This document shows, one piece after another, positions 41,116 through 50,569 of a stretch of 64,000 bases of DNA. A program made the position numbers and the translations under genes. The stretch lies in contig OZ244063.1 of the NCBI GenBank assembly GCA_965215535.1, positions 2,799,954 through 2,863,953 on the forward strand, read 5' to 3'. This DNA comes from Bin94 sp965215535 (lineage in GTDB: Bacteria > Gemmatimonadota > Gemmatimonadetes > Longimicrobiales > Gaopeijiaceae). Each line of letters begins with the position of its first letter. Position 1 is the first letter of the stretch. Below the pieces are notes generated by a model, which saw only the letters and a list, made by a program, of their open reading frames with translations, did not search any database and was not told the origin of the DNA.

Positions 41116-41796
41116 ATGAGGGTCGCGCTGGTCGATCATCTTGTCTGTCCGCGTTGCGGTCCCCCCTTCGGATTGATCCTGCTTGCTCTGGATGTGCGGG
41201 ACAGGCGCATTGAGCGCGGCGAGTTCGGTTGTCCCAACTGCCGCGACCGCTTTCCCGTCGAGAATGGCTTTGGCGATCTGCGGCCTCCGCCCCGCGCCGC
41301 GCCACCCCCCCGGCCCCCCGAGGACGGGAGCACGCTTCCCGGCGCCGACCCCTCGCAGATGGTGGCGCTGGCTGCGGCGCTGGGAGTGGGTGAAGGGGCG
41401 GGGTGGGTGGTTCTTCCGGATTCCTGCCTGAGCGCGGCGGTGGCCCTTGCACGCCAGCTCCCCGCACTCGATCTGGTGGTGGTGGGGTGGGGTGGACGGG
41501 GGCTGGCCGATTCGCATGGCCGGATCAGCGCCCTTGTGACCGGACAGGTGTTGCCGCTGACGAATGGAGTGGCGCGCGGGGCCGTGGTGGGGCAGGGCGA
41601 GAGCGATGAATGGCGAACCGAGCTTCTTCGCGTGCTCATGCCCGGCGGCCGCCTGGTCTTTCCGGCTCCCTCGGAGGAGTCGCGCCAGTGGGTTCGCGCC
41701 GCAGGCCTGACCGCCATCGTCGATGAGCGCGACTGGATGGTGGCCGTGCGGGCGCCCAGAGGGGCCGAGCCCGGCGTGGCGCGGTGGTCCCCCTGA
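41116..41796 (+). CDS. Trm112-like zinc-ribbon protein
   Basis: A 226-residue protein whose first ~55 residues form a Trm112-type zinc ribbon: DHLVCPRCGPPF and FGCPNCRDRFPVENG (two C-P-x-C knuckles). After a Pro-rich linker, residues ~85-220 alternate helices and strands (VALAAALGVGEGAGWVVLPD, ALDLVVVGWGG, LLRVLMPGGRLVFPAP), which recalls part of a Rossmann-type methyltransferase, but no SAM motif is complete. Function unknown; probably a lineage-specific fusion. Confidence 0.7.
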   Translation: MRVALVDHLVCPRCGPPFGLILLALDVRDRRIERGEFGCPNCRDRFPVENGFGDLRPPPRAAPPPRPPEDGSTLPGADPSQMVALAAALGVGEGAGWVVLPDSCLSAAVALARQLPALDLVVVGWGGRGLADSHGRISALVTGQVLPLTNGVARGAVVGQGESDEWRTELLRVLMPGGRLVFPAPSEESRQWVRAAGLTAIVDERDWMVAVRAPRGAEPGVARWSP

Positions 41797-42175
41797 ACCT
41801 GCGCCACTGACCTGCCTTGGGCCGATATCCCGTTGACCGTTGAGGCGACCGGCAGCAGCGGGACGAACCCCCGAGGGTGGAGGCGTTCAGGCCTGGGGTG
41901 AACCCGCATTCCCCAAAATGGTGGTTTGACAAGGATGTTGCCGACGACCGACGAGCCGGATGTCCACATGGGCGGTCCTGATTGACAGCGTTTGGCAGAT
42001 CGCGGGCAAGAGCGACTGTGTATAGTATTGAAGACATGAATCTTGTCTGCACGACTGCCTGCGCAATCATCGGCCGCGACCACGGATGCGCCCCGGGCGA
42101 GCGCGACGCCTGCGCCGCAAATGGCCCAACCTGCATACCCGCGCGCGCGCCGACCCTGCTCCGCATCTTCTGACC
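41797..42175. other. Gap upstream of the Type I RM operon
   Basis: No gene supported. TTGACA occurs at 41926-41931 and 41982-41987 and TATAGT at 42021-42026, but the spacings are too long for a standard promoter with either pair; an operon promoter probably lies here. Confidence 0.35.
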
Positions 42176-44623
42176 ATGGCCCTCCGCAAGTCCCACCTGT
42201 ATGCCTCGCTCTGGCAGAGTTGCGATCAGCTTCGCGGAGGGATGGACGCTTCGCAGTACAAGGATTATGTGCTGACGTTGCTGTTCATGAAGTATGTCTC
42301 GGACAAGTATTCGGGTGCGGACGACGAGTTTTCCGAGATCAGGGTGCCGTCCGGGGGCGGATTCGCGGACATGGTGGCGCTCAAGGGGAAGAAGGAGATC
42401 GGTGACGGCATGAACATCGTGATTCGGAAGCTCGCCGATGCCAACGACTTCCTCCTCAAGGGCGTGATCGACCAGGCCGACTTCAACGACGAGAGCAGGC
42501 TCGGCAGAGGCCGGGAGATGACGGACCGGCTCACGAAGCTGGTCGGAATCTTCGAGAGGCTGGACTTCCGGGCGAACCGCGCCCAGGGCGACGACCTGCT
42601 GGGCGACGCCTACGAATACCTGATGAGGCACTTTGCCACGCAGTCCGGCAAGAGCAAGGGGCAGTTCTACACCCCTGCCGAGGTCTCGCGCATCATGGCG
42701 CAGGTGATCGGCATCGGCCCGGCCACCACCCAGGATCGCGCCGTCTATGACCCGACGTGCGGCTCCGGCTCCCTCCTCATCAAGGCGGCGGACGAGGCGC
42801 CGACCGGGCTGACCATCTACGGTCAGGAGATGGATGTCGCGACATGGACGATGGCCCGCATGAACATGATTCTGCACGGCAACGCAGACGCCGAGATCGA
42901 GCGCGGCAACACCCTGGCCGCACCCCGCTTCACCGATGGCCCCGTACGCCTGAAACGCTTCGATTTCGCGGTCGCCAATCCCCCGTTTTCCACCAAGGCG
43001 TGGTCGAACGGTCTCAATCCGGACCACGACGAATTCGGCCGCTTCGAGTACGGAATCCCCCCTACCCGAAATGGCGACTACGCCTTCCTGCTCCACCTCG
43101 TCGCTTCGCTCAGGAGCACGGGCAAGGGCGCGATCATTCTCCCGCATGGAGTGCTCTTCCGCGGCAACCGCGAGGCCCGCATCCGCCGCAATCTCGTCAG
43201 GCGCGGACTGATCCGGGGCGTCATCGGGCTGCCCGCCAACCTCTTCTACGGCACCGGAATCCCCGCCTGCATCGTTGTGATCGACAAGGAAGACGCAGCC
43301 ACCCGCACGGGCATCTTCATGGTGGATGCCAGCCGGGGGTTTCAGAAGGATGGAGCCAAGAACCGTCTTCGCGAGCGCGACATTCACCGCATCGTCGATG
43401 TGTTCAACAACCAGCGCGACACGCCCGGGTATGCGCGGATGGTGCCGCTCGAAGAGATCGCCAGCGAGGCCAACGACTACAATCTGAACATTCCCCGCTA
43501 CATCGACTCCGGCGAGCCGGAGGATCTTCACGATCTGGGCGCGCACCTGCATGGAGGCATCCCGGACCCTGACATCGATGCGCTCGACCGCTATTGGACG
43601 GTGTTCCCCGGCTTGCGGCAGGCACTCTTCGCGCCGTCGGGCCGTCCGGGGTACAGCGAAGCGCGCACGGCGCCGGACGAGGTTGGAGCGACGATTCTCG
43701 CCCATGACGAATTTGTGGCGTACCGCGAGCGGGTGCAGGGCGCGTTCGACGGTTGGCGGCGCGAGCACGAGGCGCGCCTGTACGCCCTTGGAGTGGGCGA
43801 TTCGCCCAAGGCGCTGATCCGCGAGCTGTCCGAGGATCTGCTGAACCGCTTTACCGGCCTTCCGCTTGTTGACCGCTACGTCGTCTACCAGTGTCTGATG
43901 GATTACTGGGACGAGGTTATGCAGGATGACGTGTATCTGGTAGTGACGGAGGGCTGGTCGGAGGCTGCGCGCCCGCGCGTGCTGGCCGGGAAGAGGCAGG
44001 GGAGCGAGTCTCCCGATCTGACGGTCAGGCGGACGAAGTACAGGATGGATCTGCTTCCTCCCGATCTTGTGGCCGCGCGCCATTTCGCGAAGGAGCAGCG
44101 CGAGGTGGAGCGTCTGATTGCCGAGCATGACAGGATCGGGCGCGAGGCGGAGGCCTTTGGCGAAGAGAACGCCGGCGAGGACGGGCTCTTGGGCGGCGCG
44201 ACGACCGATGCCGGGAATGTGACGCAGGCTTCCGTGCGGTCGCGACTGAAGGCGATCGGCGAAGAGGCGGAGGACCGCGATGAGCGCGACGCCCTGGAGG
44301 TCTGCCTGGAGTTGATGAAGGCGGAGGCCAGGGCGAAGAAGGCGGCGAAGGATGCACAAGCCTCGCTCGATGCGAAAATATTGGCCCGGTACGCGACGCT
44401 GACCCCGGCGGAGGTCGCCGAACTGGTGGTGCGCGACAAGTGGATGGCCAGCGTTGAGGATGCGGTCGGCCAGCAGGTGGACCGCCTGACGACCGGACTC
44501 GCGGACCGGGTTGCGGTGCTTGAAGGTCGGTACGCCAGGACGCTGCCGGAGCTTGCAGAGCGGGTAGAGGAGCTTGAGGCCCGGGTCAGGTCGCACCTGC
44601 GCGACATGGGGGTGGCGGGGTGA
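42176..44623 (+). CDS. hsdM: Type I restriction-modification system methyltransferase subunit HsdM
   Basis: N6-adenine methyltransferase subunit. 815 residues: the N-terminal helical domain (LYASLWQSCDQLRGGMDASQ, YKDYVLTLLFMKYVSDKY), then motif X KGQFYTPAEVSRIMAQ, motif I YDPTCGSGSLLIKAAD and motif IV FDFAVANPPFSTKAW. It is ~300 residues longer than E. coli HsdM; the C-terminal third (~530-815) is mainly helical and ends in a coiled coil (LAERVEELEARVRSHL), possibly for holding the S subunit. It is the first gene of a tightly coupled operon; the stop overlaps hsdS as GTGA. Confidence 0.95.
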   Translation: MALRKSHLYASLWQSCDQLRGGMDASQYKDYVLTLLFMKYVSDKYSGADDEFSEIRVPSGGGFADMVALKGKKEIGDGMNIVIRKLADANDFLLKGVIDQADFNDESRLGRGREMTDRLTKLVGIFERLDFRANRAQGDDLLGDAYEYLMRHFATQSGKSKGQFYTPAEVSRIMAQVIGIGPATTQDRAVYDPTCGSGSLLIKAADEAPTGLTIYGQEMDVATWTMARMNMILHGNADAEIERGNTLAAPRFTDGPVRLKRFDFAVANPPFSTKAWSNGLNPDHDEFGRFEYGIPPTRNGDYAFLLHLVASLRSTGKGAIILPHGVLFRGNREARIRRNLVRRGLIRGVIGLPANLFYGTGIPACIVVIDKEDAATRTGIFMVDASRGFQKDGAKNRLRERDIHRIVDVFNNQRDTPGYARMVPLEEIASEANDYNLNIPRYIDSGEPEDLHDLGAHLHGGIPDPDIDALDRYWTVFPGLRQALFAPSGRPGYSEARTAPDEVGATILAHDEFVAYRERVQGAFDGWRREHEARLYALGVGDSPKALIRELSEDLLNRFTGLPLVDRYVVYQCLMDYWDEVMQDDVYLVVTEGWSEAARPRVLAGKRQGSESPDLTVRRTKYRMDLLPPDLVAARHFAKEQREVERLIAEHDRIGREAEAFGEENAGEDGLLGGATTDAGNVTQASVRSRLKAIGEEAEDRDERDALEVCLELMKAEARAKKAAKDAQASLDAKILARYATLTPAEVAELVVRDKWMASVEDAVGQQVDRLTTGLADRVAVLEGRYARTLPELAERVEELEARVRSHLRDMGVAG

Positions 44624-45864
44624 GCGGGCGGCGGAGGTTTGAGGGGGATTGGGAGATGAGGCGGTTGAGGGATGTTGCAGAGATGGCTAGTGGCGGCACG
44701 CCGCTGACATCTGTCGCAGCCTATTATGGCGGGGGGATTCCTTGGGTCTCCATCAATGACATGACGAGCAATAGCGGTAGGGTAATCACAAAGACAGAGA
44801 GAACCTTAAGCCTCTTGGGGCTGAGCAATAGCGCAGCGCGCCTATTCCCCACTGGAACTGTACTCTATGCGATGTACGCTTCGATCGGAGAGTGCAGTAT
44901 CGCTGGAAGGCCGCTATGCACTAGTCAGGCGATCCTTGGCATCCGACCGCGACGATTTTTGCACCCTGCCTTCTTGTACTACTGGATGACCCACATAAAA
45001 TCGTGGATTAACACACTCGGGCAACAAGGAACGCAAGCGAACCTAAATAAAGAAATGGTCATGGACATCCGCATTCCGGCCCCCCCCAATTTATCCGAGC
45101 AGCGCGCAATCGCCGCCGTCCTCACGGATGCAGATGCACTGATTGGGTCGCTGGAGGCGCTGATGTCTAAGCAGCGCGCCATAAAGCAGGCCGCAATGCA
45201 GCAGCTCCTGACGGGCAAAACGCGGCTGCCGGGCTTTGAGAGGGAATGGGAAGTGAGGCGGTTGGGGGATGTTGCGAATATCAAGAGTGGCGGGACACCA
45301 AACACAGCAATATACGAATATTGGAATGGCGACATTCCGTGGTGCACTCCTACCGATATCACAACTACAACAGGGAAGAACCTTGTTGCAACAGCTCGCA
45401 GCATTACAGCGACAGGGCTGAGCAACTCCGGCGCAACCCTCTTGCCAAGGGGTGCCCTGCTGCTCTGTAGCCGTGCCACCATTGGCGAGGTCAAGATCGC
45501 GGCGATGCCTGTCGCCACGAACCAAGGGTTCAAGTCGCTAGTGTGCGGTGCATCGGTTGACTACGAATTCGTTTACTACACCTTGCTCACGCTCAAGGAA
45601 CAGATGATTGACTTGGCCACGGGTTCCACGTTCCAGGAGATCAGCAAGCGAGATGTGGCCAACATCCGCATCCCCCTCCCCCCTCTCCCCGAACAACGCG
45701 CCATCGCCACCGTCCTCTCCGACATGGACGAACTGATCGAGTCGCTGGAGCGCCGGCTGGCCAAGATGCGCGCCCTCAAGCAGGGCATGATGCAGCAGCT
45801 CCTCACCGGCTCCATCCGGCTGCCCATCCCGGATGCCATCGCTGCGAACGGGCCGGGCCGATGA
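44620..45864 (+). CDS. hsdS: Type I restriction-modification specificity subunit HsdS
   Basis: DNA target recognition subunit, 414 residues, with two tandem halves. TRD1 starts at WEMRRLRDVAEMASGGTPLT and TRD2 at WEVRRLGDVANIKSGGTPNT. The conserved spacer helices follow each: EQRAIAAVLTDADALIGSLE and EQRAIATVLSDMDELIESLE, both ending in QQLLTG. The two halves would read a bipartite target. The TRD-coding DNA is AT-richer than the spacer regions, as expected for domains exchanged between strains. GTG 44620; the stop overlaps the next gene. Confidence 0.95.
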   Translation: MSGRRRFEGDWEMRRLRDVAEMASGGTPLTSVAAYYGGGIPWVSINDMTSNSGRVITKTERTLSLLGLSNSAARLFPTGTVLYAMYASIGECSIAGRPLCTSQAILGIRPRRFLHPAFLYYWMTHIKSWINTLGQQGTQANLNKEMVMDIRIPAPPNLSEQRAIAAVLTDADALIGSLEALMSKQRAIKQAAMQQLLTGKTRLPGFEREWEVRRLGDVANIKSGGTPNTAIYEYWNGDIPWCTPTDITTTTGKNLVATARSITATGLSNSGATLLPRGALLLCSRATIGEVKIAAMPVATNQGFKSLVCGASVDYEFVYYTLLTLKEQMIDLATGSTFQEISKRDVANIRIPLPPLPEQRAIATVLSDMDELIESLERRLAKMRALKQGMMQQLLTGSIRLPIPDAIAANGPGR

Positions 45865-47435
45865 CGCCGATCCGCGTCTTCATCAGCAGCGTCCAGCGGG
45901 AGTTCGCGCGGGAGCGGGAGCATCTGCGCGACTACCTTCGTGGCGATCCGCTGATGCGGCGATTCTTCGAGGTCTTTCTTTTCGAGGACGTTCCGGCTTC
46001 CGACCGTCGGCCCGACGAGGTCTATCTGGACGAAGTGGAGCGGTGCGAGATCTATGTAGGCCTGCTCGGGATCGAATACGGGTTCGAGGACACGCACGGC
46101 ATATCGCCCACCGAGCGCGAGTTCGATCGGGCCACCGAGTTGGAGAAGCATCGGCTGATCTTCCTGAAGAGCGCCGAGGAAACCGAGCGACACCCGAAGA
46201 TGCGGGCGCTGATCGGCAGGGCGCAGGCCGGGCTGGTGAGAAAGCGCTTCGCCACATCGGCGGAGTTGGTGTCGGGCCTGTACGCCGCGCTCGTTCAGTA
46301 CCTCGAAGCGAGGCAACTGTTGCGCTTCGGGCCGTTCGACGCGGCACGCTGCTCGGGGACGACCCTTGACGACCTGAACTTCGAGGGCATGTACCGCTTC
46401 ATCCGCGTGGCACGGAGGTCGCGGCAGTTCCCGCTGCCGGAAGAGACTCCGCCGGCGGACCTGCTCCGGCACCTGAACCTGTTGAACAGCGGATGGATCA
46501 CGAACGCCGCCGTGCTGCTGTTCGGCAAAGCCCCGCAACGCTTCCTGATCTCTTCAGAGGTCAAGTGCGCGCACTTCCATGGACGTGAGGTCGCCAAGCC
46601 GATCCCTTCCCACCAAGTATACAAGGGCACGGTCTTCGAGCTTGTGGACCAGGCGGTGGACTTCGTGATGAGCAAGATCGCCCTGGCGGTTGGCACAAGG
46701 GCGGAGACTGTGCAGGCGCCCGTGGTCTACGAGATCCCGAAGGAGGTCGTTACGGAGGCCATCGTAAACGCGGTGGCGCACCGGGATTACACGGACAACA
46801 GCAGCGTTCAGGTCATGCTCTTCGCAGACCGGCTGGAGGTTATGAACTCCGGTCGCTTGCCGCCGCCCCTTACTGTGGAGAAGCTACGGGTGGCGCACCA
46901 GTCGCTGCCCGCCAACCCGCTGATCGCGGAGTCGATGTACCTGCTTCGATACATCGAGAAGATGGGAACCGGAACTGTGGACATGATTCGGCGCTGCGCG
47001 GAGGCGGGTTTGCCGGAGCCCGAGTTCGAGGCGGGCGCGGGGTTCATCACCCGAATCTGGCGGGCGAGAGGCAATGGCAAGCGGCGTGGCACCGGTCGCG
47101 CGATCACCTGGGAACCCCAAGGTGGTCGGCGAGAAACTACCCAAGAAGATCGTGATACTACCCAGCAACTCGCCAAAACTACCCAGAAAATCGGTGAGGC
47201 TACCCAAGAAGACGGCGACGAGGCAGATTCAATGCCTACCCGCGACCGTATCTTCTCTCTCCTGCGAAGCGATCCGACATTGACGCGCGCTGCCCTTGCC
47301 TCCCGCATCGGGATCACGCCGGAAGGCGTCAAGTACCATCTCGACAAGCTCCGCAAGGCGGGCCGCATCCGTCATGTGGGACCGACCAAGAAGGGGCGCT
47401 GGGAAATCCTCGAATCCGAACCGCCCCAGTCATGA
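45861..47435 (+). CDS. DUF4062 / GHKL-type ATPase / winged-helix protein within the RM operon
   Basis: A 524-residue three-part protein. Residues 1-120 are a DUF4062 domain (TPIRVFISSVQREFAREREH, CEIYVGLLGIEYGF), a TIR/nucleoside-deoxyribosyltransferase-like fold. Residues ~160-390 match the ATP-binding part of COG2865-type regulators (VVTEAIVNAVAHRDYTDNSS, LEVMNSGRLPPPLTVEKL, YIEKMGTGTVDMIRRCAEAG). Residues ~460-515 are a winged helix (TRAALASRIGITPEGVKYHL). The linker has four TTQ-type repeats. It has ATGA/GTGA-type overlaps with hsdS and hsdR, so it is translationally coupled. It may regulate or add an effector arm to the RM system; this is inference. Confidence 0.85.
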   Translation: MTPIRVFISSVQREFAREREHLRDYLRGDPLMRRFFEVFLFEDVPASDRRPDEVYLDEVERCEIYVGLLGIEYGFEDTHGISPTEREFDRATELEKHRLIFLKSAEETERHPKMRALIGRAQAGLVRKRFATSAELVSGLYAALVQYLEARQLLRFGPFDAARCSGTTLDDLNFEGMYRFIRVARRSRQFPLPEETPPADLLRHLNLLNSGWITNAAVLLFGKAPQRFLISSEVKCAHFHGREVAKPIPSHQVYKGTVFELVDQAVDFVMSKIALAVGTRAETVQAPVVYEIPKEVVTEAIVNAVAHRDYTDNSSVQVMLFADRLEVMNSGRLPPPLTVEKLRVAHQSLPANPLIAESMYLLRYIEKMGTGTVDMIRRCAEAGLPEPEFEAGAGFITRIWRARGNGKRRGTGRAITWEPQGGRRETTQEDRDTTQQLAKTTQKIGEATQEDGDEADSMPTRDRIFSLLRSDPTLTRAALASRIGITPEGVKYHLDKLRKAGRIRHVGPTKKGRWEILESEPPQS

Positions 47436-50400
47436 CCGCCGTCGGCGACCTTGAGATCAAGACCCAGCGGCGCGTCGTCGCGCTGTTCCGGGATCTCGGC
47501 TACGAATATCTCGGCGACTGGCGGGACCGGGACGACAACCGCAACATCGAACCGCAGATCCTGACCGACTTCCTGAAGCGCGGCGGCCATTCCACAACCC
47601 TGATCGAAAAGGCCGTCCGGAAGCTTGAACAGACTGCCGGGCTGGGTGGAAGCCGCACGCTCTACGAAGCCAATCGGGAGGTCTTCGGCCTCCTTCGGTA
47701 TGGCGCGAGGGTGAGGCCCGATGTGGGCCAGGACACGGTCACCGTCGATCTCGTCGATTGGAAGAATCCCGCAGCCAACAACTTCGCCATCGCCGAAGAG
47801 GTGACGGTTGCCGGTCGGAACACCAAGCGGCCCGATCTGGTCCTCTACGTGAACGGCATCGCGCTGGGCGTCATTGAACTCAAGCGCTCGACGGTGTCGG
47901 TATCCGAGGGCATCCGCCAGAACCTTGCCAATCAGAAAAGGCACTTCATCGCGCACTTCTTCACCACCGTGCAGTTGGTGATGGCGGGCAACGAAACGCA
48001 GGGGCTCCGCTATGGCGTGATTGGCACGCCGGAGAAATACTGGCTGCGCTGGAAGGAGGCTCCCGGCGCGTCCTTGTCCGCACCGAACTCCGCTTCCCGT
48101 CTTCGCCAGGAACTCGCCAATCTCTGCGCACCGGGCCGTCTCCTCGAACTGATCCACGACTTCATGGTGTTTGACGCGGGCGCCAAAAAGATCTGCCGCC
48201 ACAACCAGTACTTCGGCGTGAAGGCGGCGCAGTCCCATGTGAAGCGGCGCGCCGGAGGGATCATCTGGCACACCCAGGGCAGCGGGAAGAGCCTGACGAT
48301 GGTGTGGCTCGCGAAGTGGATCCGCGAGAACGTTGCCGATGGTCGGGTACTCGTCGTCACCGACCGCACGGAACTCGACGAGCAGATCGAGAAGGTCTTC
48401 CTTGGCGTGGACGAGGATATTCACCGTACGAAGAGCGGCGCGGACCTTGCCGAGGCTCTTCGCGATCCCGCCCTGTCGCTGATCTGTTCGCTCGTCCACA
48501 AGTTCGGCGGTTCGGAGGAGGGCGACATCGACCGCTATCTGAACGATCTTCGCGCCCACATTTCCGGCGGTTCCCGGCCCGCCGGCGACATCTACGTATT
48601 CGTGGACGAGTGCCACCGCACGCAGTCGGGCAAGCTCCACGGCGCCATGAAGAAGCTGCTGCCGGAGGCCACCCTGATCGGCTTCACGGGAACGCCGCTG
48701 CTCAAGTCCGACAAGCTGCGCAGCATTGAAACCTTCGGCCCGTACATTCACACATACAAGTACGACGAGGCGATCCGCGATGGGGTGGTGCTGGACCTGC
48801 GCTACGAGGCGCGCGACATCGACCAGCACCTGACATCCGAAGCGAAGATCGACCAGTGGTTCGACCTCAAGACTCAGGGGCTCAGCGATCTTGCCAGGGC
48901 GCAGCTTCGTCAGCGCTGGGGCACCATGAGGAAGGTTACGAGCTCGCGCGAGCGGATCGACCAGATCGTGGACGACATTCTCCTGGACACGGAGACGCGC
49001 GACCGCCTGAAGAGCGGGCGGGGCAACGCCATGCTCGTGTCCGACAGTATCTACGCGGCCTGCCGCTTCTTTCAGCGCTTCAACGAGACCCATCTGAAGG
49101 GCAGGTGTGCGATCGTCACGTCGTACCAGCCGGCCGCCGGGGACATCGCGGGCGAAGAGACCGGAGAGGGTCCGACCGAGAAGCTGTTCAAGTACGAGGT
49201 CTACCGGCGCATGCTTGCGGACCACTTCGGCGAGTCCGAGGACAGGGCCATGCACAAGGTCGAGGAGTTCGAGACGGAGATCAAGGATCGCTTCGTGAAG
49301 GACCCGGCGCGGATGAAGCTCCTGATCGTCGTGGACAAGCTGCTGACCGGATTCGACGCCCCGCCGGCAACCTATCTGTACATCGACAGGAAGATGCAGG
49401 ATCATGGCCTGTTTCAGGCGATCTGCCGGGTCAACCGCCTCGATGGCGAAGACAAGGAGTATGGTCATGTCATCGACTACAAGGATCTGTTCCGTTCGCT
49501 GGAGGGCGCGATCCGGGACTACACGGATGAAGCCTTCGAGGGCTACAGCCGCGAGGACGTGGAAGGGCTGCTGACGGATCGTCTGGAACGGGGACGGAAG
49601 CGGCTTGAGGAGGCTCGCGAGGCCGTCCGCGCACTCTGTGAAGGGGTCGATCCGCCCCGCGATACCGCGGCGTACCTGCGCTACTTCTGCCAGGACGGCA
49701 CCGGCGATGGCGAGGCGGCGACCCGCCAACTGGCCGCCAACGAACGCAAGCGCCTCACGCTGTACCGGCTCGTGGCCGCGTTCCTGCGCGCCTATGCGGA
49801 TTTGGCCAATGAGATGATCGCGGCGGGCTACACGGATGCCGAACGGCGGGCCACGCGCGACGAGGTGGACCATTACGAGAAGGTTCGCCAGGAGGTCAAG
49901 CTGAGCAGCGGCGACTTCGTGGACCTGAAGATGTTCGAGCCTGCGATGCGGCACCTTCTGGACGCCTATATCCGGGCCGACGAATCCAGGGTCCTGTCCA
50001 CCTTTGACGACATGACCCTCGTCGATCTGCTCGTCGAGCGGCCCGGGAAGGCTGTCGATTCATTGCCCGACGGGATCCGGGCGAACCAACGCTCGGTCGC
50101 CGAGACCATCGAGAACAACGTTCGCCGCCTGATCGTGGACGAGATGTCCGTCAACCCGAAGTACTACGAGCGGATGTCCGACCTGCTCGACGAGTTGATC
50201 CGGCAACGGCGGGAGGATGCGGTCACCTACGAGGACTACCTGAAGCGGGTGAGCGCTCTGGCCGCCAGGGCAAAACGCGGCGAAGATGGTGGGGCGCGGC
50301 CAGCGACCATCAATACCGCAGCCCTGCGCGCGATCTACGACAATCTCCCCGCGGAGCCACCGCTGCCGATGCCCGAACCGGGAGCCGATCCGCGCGAGTC

Positions 50401-50569
50401 CGTCGCGCTGAACGTCGATCAGGCTGTGCGGCAGGTTCGCAGGAACGCCTGGCGAGGTCACCTGATCCGGGAAAGGTACGTCAAGAGGGCAATTCACGAT
50501 GCGCTCGGCTGTTACAATGCCCATACCCAAACGATCTTCAACATCGTGAAAGCGCGGCATGAGTACTGA
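47432..50569 (+). CDS. hsdR: Type I restriction subunit HsdR
   Basis: ATP-dependent translocase and nuclease subunit, 1045 residues. The N-terminal PD-(D/E)xK nuclease is seen in KRPDLVLYVNGIALGVIELK. The SF2 motor has Walker A GGIIWHTQGSGKSLTMVWL, motif Ia VVTDRTELDEQ, Walker B DECH in FVDECHRTQSGKL, motif III LIGFTGTPLL, and motifs V-VI LIVVDKLLTGFDAP and LFQAICRVNRLDGEDK. The C-terminal helical region binds the M/S core. Complete by length and motif content. The start overlaps the preceding stop by 4 bp; the end overlaps the M48 gene by 11 bp. Confidence 0.95.
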   Translation: MTAVGDLEIKTQRRVVALFRDLGYEYLGDWRDRDDNRNIEPQILTDFLKRGGHSTTLIEKAVRKLEQTAGLGGSRTLYEANREVFGLLRYGARVRPDVGQDTVTVDLVDWKNPAANNFAIAEEVTVAGRNTKRPDLVLYVNGIALGVIELKRSTVSVSEGIRQNLANQKRHFIAHFFTTVQLVMAGNETQGLRYGVIGTPEKYWLRWKEAPGASLSAPNSASRLRQELANLCAPGRLLELIHDFMVFDAGAKKICRHNQYFGVKAAQSHVKRRAGGIIWHTQGSGKSLTMVWLAKWIRENVADGRVLVVTDRTELDEQIEKVFLGVDEDIHRTKSGADLAEALRDPALSLICSLVHKFGGSEEGDIDRYLNDLRAHISGGSRPAGDIYVFVDECHRTQSGKLHGAMKKLLPEATLIGFTGTPLLKSDKLRSIETFGPYIHTYKYDEAIRDGVVLDLRYEARDIDQHLTSEAKIDQWFDLKTQGLSDLARAQLRQRWGTMRKVTSSRERIDQIVDDILLDTETRDRLKSGRGNAMLVSDSIYAACRFFQRFNETHLKGRCAIVTSYQPAAGDIAGEETGEGPTEKLFKYEVYRRMLADHFGESEDRAMHKVEEFETEIKDRFVKDPARMKLLIVVDKLLTGFDAPPATYLYIDRKMQDHGLFQAICRVNRLDGEDKEYGHVIDYKDLFRSLEGAIRDYTDEAFEGYSREDVEGLLTDRLERGRKRLEEAREAVRALCEGVDPPRDTAAYLRYFCQDGTGDGEAATRQLAANERKRLTLYRLVAAFLRAYADLANEMIAAGYTDAERRATRDEVDHYEKVRQEVKLSSGDFVDLKMFEPAMRHLLDAYIRADESRVLSTFDDMTLVDLLVERPGKAVDSLPDGIRANQRSVAETIENNVRRLIVDEMSVNPKYYERMSDLLDELIRQRREDAVTYEDYLKRVSALAARAKRGEDGGARPATINTAALRAIYDNLPAEPPLPMPEPGADPRESVALNVDQAVRQVRRNAWRGHLIRERYVKRAIHDALGCYNAHTQTIFNIVKARHEY

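Noticed and set aside
41636..44596. A 986-codon minus-strand frame over hsdM
   Set aside because: It is the reverse-complement shadow of hsdM, with no start signal or recognisable motif.
47372..49954. An 860-codon minus-strand frame over hsdR
   Set aside because: Shadow of hsdR for the same reason.
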